From: an uncultured Lachnospiraceae bacterium
GTDB taxonomy: Bacteria; Bacillota; Clostridia; Lachnospirales; Lachnospiraceae
Assembly: GCA_902803355.1 (NCBI GenBank)
Contig: CADCPP010000021.1
Coordinates: 1-5,236, forward strand
Direction of reading: 5' to 3'
Length of the DNA: 5,236 bases
Of the stretch, positions 1-3,915 are shown piece by piece. The notes under the pieces were generated by a model, which saw only the letters and a program-made list of their open reading frames with translations, made no database searches and was not told the origin of the DNA. The translations under genes and the position numbers were made by a program. Each line of letters starts with the position of its first letter. Position 1 is the stretch's first letter.

Positions 1-23
1 CGGCAGGCGGGTTGCCAGAGATG

Positions 24-80
24 AAACCGCGGTTTTCGTCCGGCTCCGGCGTCTTCTTCCGCATGTGCCGCTGCCGGACG
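24..80. repeat. Palindrome and inverted repeat in repeat copy 1
   Basis: AAACCGCGGTTT (24-35) is a perfect 12-bp palindrome. It is followed by an 8-bp inverted repeat, CGTCCGGC (37-44) with GCCGGACG (73-80), enclosing 28 bases. As RNA or single-stranded DNA this would fold into a GC-rich stem-loop. There is no T-run after it on the + strand, so it is not a standard intrinsic terminator. Confidence 0.7.
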
Positions 81-147
81 GACAAATATCCTCCCAAAAG
101 CAGCTGCGGCGGGCGGCGCAGGCTCGACAGGCGGGTTGCCAGAGATG

Positions 148-205
148 AAACCGCGGTTTTCGTCCGGCTCCGGCGTCTTCTCCCGCATGTGCCGCTAGCC
201 GGACG
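148..205. repeat. Palindrome and inverted repeat in repeat copy 2
   Basis: This is the same arrangement as in copy 1: the palindrome at 148-159, then CGTCCGGCT (161-169) pairing with AGCCGGACG (197-205). The extra A in this copy lengthens the stem from 8 to 9 bp, so the insertion keeps and slightly improves the pairing. That is suggestive, but not proof, of selection on the folded form. Confidence 0.7.
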
Positions 206-274
206 GGCAAATATCCTCCCGAAAGCAGCTGCGGCGGGGCGGCGCAGGCTTGGCAGGCGGGTTATCAGAGTTTT

Positions 275-303
275 TTGACAAGTGTAAAGACTTGTGTTAT
301 ACT
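275..303 (+). promoter_or_regulatory. Strong SigA-type promoter of the mrp-dac-dut operon
   Basis: A perfect -35 box TTGACA (275-280) is separated by 17 bp from a -10 box TATACT (298-303). TG at 295-296 gives an extended -10 (TGTTATACT). Transcription should start near 310, giving a leader of about 30 nt before the ATG at 340. The promoter begins five bases after the truncated third repeat copy. No other promoter of comparable quality is evident before the terminator at 3074, so it probably serves all three genes. Confidence 0.85.
278..295. promoter_or_regulatory. Inverted repeat inside the mrp promoter, possible operator
   Basis: ACAAGT (278-283) and ACTTGT (290-295) are perfect 6-bp inverted arms with a 6-bp centre. 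They run from the end of the -35 box to the extended -10 TG. A protein bound here would block RNA polymerase. The symmetry is seen directly; the operator role is inferred and could be chance. Confidence 0.35.
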
Positions 304-339
304 GCGCATTTGTGAAGTTATCCTCACAGGAGGTTTTTT

Positions 340-1209
340 ATGGCAACAAATTCTGATCCTTCCTCTTCCTGCAGCCGTGAAAGCTGTGAAGGCTGTCCCT
401 CCGCGCAGGGATGCCCGTCCGCGCAGGGAGGCGCGCCGCAGGACCTGCACGCGCCCATGAATGCGCACAGCAAGATCAAACACGTGATCGGCATCATCAG
501 CGGCAAAGGCGGCGTAGGCAAGAGCTCTGTTACGGCCATGCTTGCGGTCTGGCTGAAGCAGCACGGCTATTCTGTCGGCATTCTGGATGCCGACATCACC
601 GGCCCGTCCATTCCGCGCCTGTTCGGCGTAAACGGGATCGGCGGTGTGAAGGATGAAGAGATGTACCCGGCAGAAACGGTCACCGGCATCCGCATCATGT
701 CCATCAATCTGCTGCTGGAGGATGAAGGCCAGCCGGTGCTCTGGCGCGGCCCTATTCTCGGCAATGTGCTGCAGCAGTTCTGGAGCGATGTCGCCTGGGG
801 TGAACTGGACTATCTGCTGGTCGATATGCCTCCCGGAACCGGCGATGTGGCGCTGACGGTCTTCCAGTCCCTGCCGGTCGAAGGTGTGTTCCTGGTCACC
901 TCGCCGCAGAGCCTCGTGGAAATGATCGTGACCAAGGCGTATACCATGGCGCAGCTGATGGATATCCCTGTGCTGGGCGTGATCGAGAACTTCTCGTATC
1001 TGAGCTGCCCGGACTGCGGAAAGAAGATCAATCTGTTCGGGGAGAGCCATATCGGACAGTGGGCCAACGCTCACGATGTTCCCGTTGCGGCGCATCTGCC
1101 GCTTGACCCGGCCATGACCGGCTTTGCCGATACCGGAAAGATGGAGTATTACGAGGTGCCCGAAGGCTTTTCTGCCGTCGCGGCCCTGCTTCCGAGAGAA
1201 GAAGAATGA
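340..1209 (+). CDS. mrp: Mrp/NBP35 family Fe-S cluster carrier ATPase
   Basis: This 289-residue cytoplasmic P-loop ATPase belongs to the Mrp/ApbC/NBP35 family, which binds a [4Fe-4S] cluster between two subunits and hands it to apo-proteins. Visible motifs are the deviant Walker A GKGGVGKSS at residues 55-63, DADITGPS at 83-90, DMPPGTGD at 162-169 and the cluster-binding CPDC at 223-226 within NFSYLSCPDCGKK. The N-terminal DUF59/MIP18 domain of longer Mrp proteins is absent. Instead there is a short cysteine cluster, C11, C16, C19 and C25; its CX2CX5C part matches the N-terminal ferredoxin-like motif of Nbp35. The ATG at 340 is chosen because AGGAGG lies at 328-333, 6 nt upstream; a start at M40 (457) would lose the cysteine cluster. 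The stop overlaps the next gene's start. The family is certain, but the client proteins cannot be told from sequence. Confidence 0.95.
   Translation: MATNSDPSSSCSRESCEGCPSAQGCPSAQGGAPQDLHAPMNAHSKIKHVIGIISGKGGVGKSSVTAMLAVWLKQHGYSVGILDADITGPSIPRLFGVNGIGGVKDEEMYPAETVTGIRIMSINLLLEDEGQPVLWRGPILGNVLQQFWSDVAWGELDYLLVDMPPGTGDVALTVFQSLPVEGVFLVTSPQSLVEMIVTKAYTMAQLMDIPVLGVIENFSYLSCPDCGKKINLFGESHIGQWANAHDVPVAAHLPLDPAMTGFADTGKMEYYEVPEGFSAVAALLPREEE
394..429 (+). repeat. 18-bp in-frame tandem duplication in the mrp cysteine cluster
   Basis: Two adjacent 18-base units (394-411 and 412-429) differ at two positions and both encode Cys-Pro-Ser-Ala-Gln-Gly (residues 19-24 and 25-30). The duplication supplies the last cysteine, C25, of the N-terminal CX2CX5C motif. 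It looks like a slippage duplication kept in frame. Confidence 0.85.
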
Positions 1210-2612
1210 GATATCTGCGAAAGATCGCAACTTTTTTCCTTGCCGCCGTCATCCTGCTGACAGCGGCTGTTCCCGCACGGGCAGCGGCACCGGAATGGCA
1301 GCGGAAGACCACGGCGATCGGACGCACAGATCATGCTTTTGTCGATCATCTGAATGTACCCTGGCCGGATACGCCGACCGTGGACGCGGATACGGCCTTC
1401 CTGGTCGAGCTGAACAGCGGAACGGTGCTGTATGCGAAGAACGCACATAAGCAGATGTTCCCTGCCAGTATCACGAAGATCATGACGGCGCTCGTCACCA
1501 TCGAAAATGTGCCGCTCACCGATATGCTGACCCTGTCGCATAATTCCGTAACGGATCTGGTCTGGGGCGGCGCGGACCCGGCGGGACGCTTCTATGAAGG
1601 CCAGTCCTTCAGTGTGGAGAACGGCCTGTATGCCCTCTGCCTTGACTCGGTGAACACGGTGGGGTATGCCCTTGCTGAGCATATCTCCGGCAGCCTGCAG
1701 GGCTTTGCCGCCCTGATGAATGAAAAGGCATCTGCGGTAGGCGCGGTCAATACCAACTTCAACAATCCCCACGGGCTGAATGACCAGACACATCTGACCA
1801 CGGCGCACGATATGGCCAAGATCCTCTGGGCAGCCGCGGAAAACGACCTGTACCGTAAGATCGCCGGGACAGCCTATTACAGCTTCACGGACAAAGCCGG
1901 AACGCAGATCAACTGCAAACACGGCTTCAAGGTCTTCCGTTCGGATCTGCCGGAATATGACTGGCGCTGCGTGTGCGGCAAGACCGGCTATACCAGCGAA
2001 GCCATGTATACCCGCGCCGTCTATGCCACCGACGGCAATCTGGACCTGATCGCGGTGGTCATGCATTCGGACTCCTCGGCGATCGCCCTGTCCGATGTGG
2101 AAACGCTGCTGAATTACGGCTTCAATAATTTCTCCCTGCTGCCGCTGCCGGACTATGACGCGCAGGACTTTGTGATGACCTCCGCGACCGGACGGGATAT
2201 CCTGCTGACAGCCGGTGAGATGCTCGAAAGCTATCCGGTGCCTTACCTTGTTCCGAATGCCTATGCCAAGGTCAACTGGATCCCTGAACTCATCTCGGAG
2301 AACGGCAAGCTCCTGGCCCGCTATTCCTACGGAACGCTGCTTACCGTGACTTATCCCGTCTGGGTGGATGATCCGGACGCGCCGGAGGAAACCACGGCAG
2401 CTGCCCTGCCGGATGTTACCGGAAGTACTGATACGGAAAACGGAAACGCTACGGCCGTCTCAACGGAAGATAACGGAAACGAAAAAGGCAGCGGGACGGC
2501 CCGCCGCGTGATCGTGACCATCGTGCTGCTCGTGCTGCTGATCATCGTGCTGTATATCCTGGCAGAAATGGTCCTTCGCCAGCGGAGACGAAGAAGGAGA
2601 AAACGCAGATAG
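1206..2612 (+). CDS. D-alanyl-D-alanine carboxypeptidase, peptidase S11 (DacF/PBP5-like)
   Basis: This 468-residue penicillin-binding protein should remove the terminal D-Ala from peptidoglycan pentapeptides outside the membrane. A signal peptide covers residues 1-26 (basic MRYLRK, hydrophobic core, ARA before the likely cleavage site). The active-site motifs are S88-I-T-K91 (SxxK), S148-V-N150 (SxN) and K259-T-G261 (KTG, in GKTGYT). A beta-rich C-terminal region follows to about residue 386, then a Thr/Asn/Gly/Asp-rich linker (395-430), a membrane helix (about 435-457) and a basic tail of Arg and Lys (458-468). This predicts a type I membrane protein with an extracellular enzyme domain and a cytoplasmic tail, unlike the amphipathic anchor of classical PBP5. 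Four cysteines remain in the mature external domain (145, 237, 255, 257). The start overlaps the mrp stop by 4 bp (ATGA), with only a purine-rich GAGAAGAAG before it, suggesting translational coupling. The class is certain; the paralogue (dacA, dacB or dacF) is not. Confidence 0.94.
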   Translation: MRYLRKIATFFLAAVILLTAAVPARAAAPEWQRKTTAIGRTDHAFVDHLNVPWPDTPTVDADTAFLVELNSGTVLYAKNAHKQMFPASITKIMTALVTIENVPLTDMLTLSHNSVTDLVWGGADPAGRFYEGQSFSVENGLYALCLDSVNTVGYALAEHISGSLQGFAALMNEKASAVGAVNTNFNNPHGLNDQTHLTTAHDMAKILWAAAENDLYRKIAGTAYYSFTDKAGTQINCKHGFKVFRSDLPEYDWRCVCGKTGYTSEAMYTRAVYATDGNLDLIAVVMHSDSSAIALSDVETLLNYGFNNFSLLPLPDYDAQDFVMTSATGRDILLTAGEMLESYPVPYLVPNAYAKVNWIPELISENGKLLARYSYGTLLTVTYPVWVDDPDAPEETTAAALPDVTGSTDTENGNATAVSTEDNGNEKGSGTARRVIVTIVLLVLLIIVLYILAEMVLRQRRRRRRKRR

Positions 2613-2615
2613 CTT

Positions 2616-3047
2616 ATGGAGACTGTACAGATCCGCTATATTATCGAAGATCTTCCCCGTATCGCGGCAGCGCCGGGCGGAGACTGGATCGACCTGCGCG
2701 CAGCAGAGGATGTCAGCATGAAGGCAGGAGAGTACCGCCTGATCCCGCTCGGCATCGCCGTGAAGCTTCCGGAAGGGTACGAAGCCCATATCGCGCCGCG
2801 CAGTTCCACCTTTAAAAACTTCGGACTGCTGCAGGTAAACGGCGTGGGCGTGGTAGACGGCAGCTACTGCGGCGACGACGACCAGTGGTTCGTTCCCATG
2901 CTGGCAACGCGGGATACGGCGGTCCGGAAGGGAGACCGTATCTGCCAGTTTCGCATCATGAAAAATCAGCCGGAGATCTGCTTTGAAGAAGTGCCGCATC
3001 TTTCCGAAGAAAACCGCGGCGGCTTTGGCAGCACCGGAGTCAGGTGA
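2616..3047 (+). CDS. dut: dUTP diphosphatase (trimeric dUTPase)
   Basis: This 143-residue cytoplasmic enzyme hydrolyses dUTP to dUMP and pyrophosphate, keeping uracil out of DNA and supplying dUMP for thymidylate synthesis. All five family motifs are visible: DWIDLRA (23-29), PRSST (61-65), GVVDGSYCGD (78-87, with the catalytic Asp at 81), RICQFRI (108-114) and the glycine-rich RGGFGSTG (134-141), which closes over the substrate. Length fits the homotrimeric class. Motif 2 reads PRSST rather than PRSGL, and motif 3 has YCGD instead of YRGE; as I recall the family, this is the form common in Bacillota and related phages. The ATG at 2616 is the only possible start, because an in-frame TAG ends two codons upstream and the next Met (residue 36) would remove motif 1. 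The nearest Shine-Dalgarno, AAGGAG (2594-2599), is unusually far at 16 nt, so reinitiation after the dac stop 3 nt upstream is likely. It is the last gene before the terminator. Confidence 0.95.
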   Translation: METVQIRYIIEDLPRIAAAPGGDWIDLRAAEDVSMKAGEYRLIPLGIAVKLPEGYEAHIAPRSSTFKNFGLLQVNGVGVVDGSYCGDDDQWFVPMLATRDTAVRKGDRICQFRIMKNQPEICFEEVPHLSEENRGGFGSTGVR

Positions 3048-3073
3048 ACGCCTCCTTTAAGCAGAACCCGTGC

Positions 3074-3106
3074 ACAGCTTCCTCTCTGTGAGGAGGCTGT
3101 TTTTTT
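3074..3106 (+). terminator. Intrinsic terminator after dut
   Basis: ACAGCTTCCTC (3074-3084) pairs with GAGGAGGCTGT (3090-3100) over 11 bp with one G-T wobble and a 5-nt loop. Seven T residues follow (3100-3106). It lies 26 nt after the dut stop and ends the first transcription unit. The opposite strand lacks a T-run, so it acts only rightward. Confidence 0.93.
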
Positions 3107-3114
3107 CGTGACAG

Positions 3115-3143
3115 TGGATTTTTTTCCGGGACTGTGTTATACT
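3115..3143 (+). promoter_or_regulatory. Promoter of the XRE regulator, extended -10 type
   Basis: TATACT (3138-3143) is preceded by TG at 3135-3136, giving the same extended -10, GTGTTATACTG, as the promoter at 275-303. With a 17-bp spacer the -35 is TGGATT (3115-3120), a weak match to TTGACA. A better GTGACA at 3108-3113 is too far away (24 bp). The extended -10 probably compensates. The start of transcription would fall near 3150, followed by GAGGT (3162-3166) 8 nt before the ATG at 3175. Confidence 0.7.
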
Positions 3144-3157
3144 GAACAAAACTCAGT
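3141..3157. promoter_or_regulatory. Inverted repeat over the -10 and start site, candidate operator
   Basis: ACTGA (3141-3145) and TCAGT (3153-3157) are perfect inverted arms around a 7-bp A-rich centre (ACAAAAC). The site covers the end of the -10 box and the expected transcription start, where repressor binding would be effective. XRE-type regulators bind such dyads as dimers, so autoregulation by the downstream product is plausible but inferred. Arms of 5 bp can occur by chance. Confidence 0.4.
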
Positions 3158-3174
3158 TCGCGAGGTAAACAGCA

Positions 3175-3876
3175 ATGGAGGAAGTGCGTACCCATGTAGG
3201 CGGCCGCATTCGTCTTTATCGCAAGGCAAAACATTTTACTCTGACGGATCTTGCTGCACGCATCCACAAAAGCAAAGCGACCCTTTCCAAGTATGAAACA
3301 GGCGAGATCACAGTCGATATCGAGACGCTTTTTGATATCGCGGAAGCGCTTGGGATCTCGGTCTTTCAGCTGATCGATTACGCTCCGGGAACGAAGGAGG
3401 AACCGCTGCCGGTCAAGGACAGCTTCTTCCCGCAGGACCGCATCTATCTGTATTTTTATGACGGCCGCGTAAAAAAGGTCGTCCGCAATCTGCTGGAGAT
3501 CCGGCGCGGCGGCGCGGCACCTTCAGCGACCCTTTACTATGACCTGGCCTCCTTTGACCGTCCGGAAAGCTGCCGCAATCTGTATTACGGAAAGGTCGAG
3601 TTCTTCGATACGGTCTCCAATTTCCTGTTTGAGAGCCAGAGCAACCACAGTGAGCGGGTGACCCTTACCGCACTGAACCCCTTTGACCGCGGCAAGGAAG
3701 TGCTGGGCATGCTGTCCGGGATGTCGCGTTATCCGCTGCTCCCTATCTCGATCAAATGCATTCTCTCTGCGGAGCCGCTGACCGAAGACGATGCCATGCG
3801 GGAGGAACTGATCCTATCCCAGAAAGACCTGAAGCTGATCCGCAGGCTGAATATGTTCGCTGTGGAGCAGTTTTAA
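3175..3876 (+). CDS. XRE-family helix-turn-helix regulator with unknown C-terminal domain
   Basis: The protein has 233 residues. Residues 8-68 form a Cro/C1-type HTH: helix 1 about VGGRIRLYRKAK (8-19), helix 2 LTDLAARI (23-30), recognition helix KATLSKYETG (34-43), helix 4 DIETLFDIAEALG (48-60), ending GISVFQLID. It should bind DNA as a dimer. Residues from about 83 to 233 make a mixed alpha/beta region with aromatic strands (IYLYFYDGR at 90-98, ATLYYDLASFD at 118-128, LYYGKVEFFD at 136-145) that I do not recognise; it may sense a ligand or drive dimerisation. There is no membrane segment and no repressor-type protease motif. The start at 3175 is supported by GAGGT 8 nt upstream. It has its own promoter and lies 39 nt before the dehydratase with no terminator between, so it is likely co-transcribed with that gene and may control it. 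Activator or repressor cannot be decided. Confidence 0.88.
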   Translation: MEEVRTHVGGRIRLYRKAKHFTLTDLAARIHKSKATLSKYETGEITVDIETLFDIAEALGISVFQLIDYAPGTKEEPLPVKDSFFPQDRIYLYFYDGRVKKVVRNLLEIRRGGAAPSATLYYDLASFDRPESCRNLYYGKVEFFDTVSNFLFESQSNHSERVTLTALNPFDRGKEVLGMLSGMSRYPLLPISIKCILSAEPLTEDDAMREELILSQKDLKLIRRLNMFAVEQF

Positions 3877-3915
3877 CACATAAAACGGACGCAGATTGCG
3901 GGAAATGAGGAATCT

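Larger units (their letters stand above)
1..270. repeat. Tandem repeat, period 124-126 bp, two full copies and a stub
   Basis: Copy 1 spans 1-124, copy 2 spans 125-250, and a 20-bp start of a third copy spans 251-270. By eye the two full copies differ by four substitutions and two single-base insertions in copy 2 (an A at about 197 and a G in the GC-rich run near 236-241). The third copy stops abruptly at CAGAG, just before the promoter at 275. Neither repeat length is a multiple of three, so an open frame running through it reads the two copies in different frames; this argues against a protein-coding repeat. Each full copy contains a 12-bp palindrome, a stem-loop and the 8-bp palindrome GCAGCTGC. 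Copy 1 begins at the first base of the window, so the array may extend upstream. Its function is unknown. It could be a dispersed intergenic element that duplicated locally. Confidence 0.9.

Noticed and set aside
83..97. Anti-Shine-Dalgarno-like CCTCC in each repeat copy (possible sRNA seed)
   Set aside because: A 5-base match in GC-rich DNA is expected by chance, and nothing shows that the region is transcribed.
1..270. CRISPR array
   Set aside because: The repeating unit is about 125 bp and directly adjacent, without unique spacers between short repeats.
12..278. Open frame of 88 codons through the tandem repeat
   Set aside because: The two repeat copies are read in different frames, the product is Arg/Ala/Gly-rich low-complexity sequence, there is no Shine-Dalgarno before its ATG, and it runs into the -35 box of the mrp promoter.
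311..328. CRP-like site TGTGA/TCACA
   Set aside because: The arms are 8 bp apart rather than 6, the site lies downstream of the promoter, and the inferred host is not expected to use CRP in this way.
265..1230. Long open frame on the minus strand opposite mrp
   Set aside because: The opposite strand encodes an unmistakable Mrp protein over nearly the whole length. The minus-strand product is His/Arg/Gln-rich without recognisable motifs, typical of GC-rich antisense shadows.
1149..2066. Long open frame on the minus strand opposite the carboxypeptidase
   Set aside because: It lies opposite a well-supported S11 gene and has no family resemblance; a shadow caused by codon bias.
3877..3915. Attenuator, riboswitch or separate promoter before the dehydratase gene
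   Set aside because: The 39-nt gap contains no leader peptide, no hairpin with a T-run and no good -35/-10 pair; only a ribosome binding site is visible.
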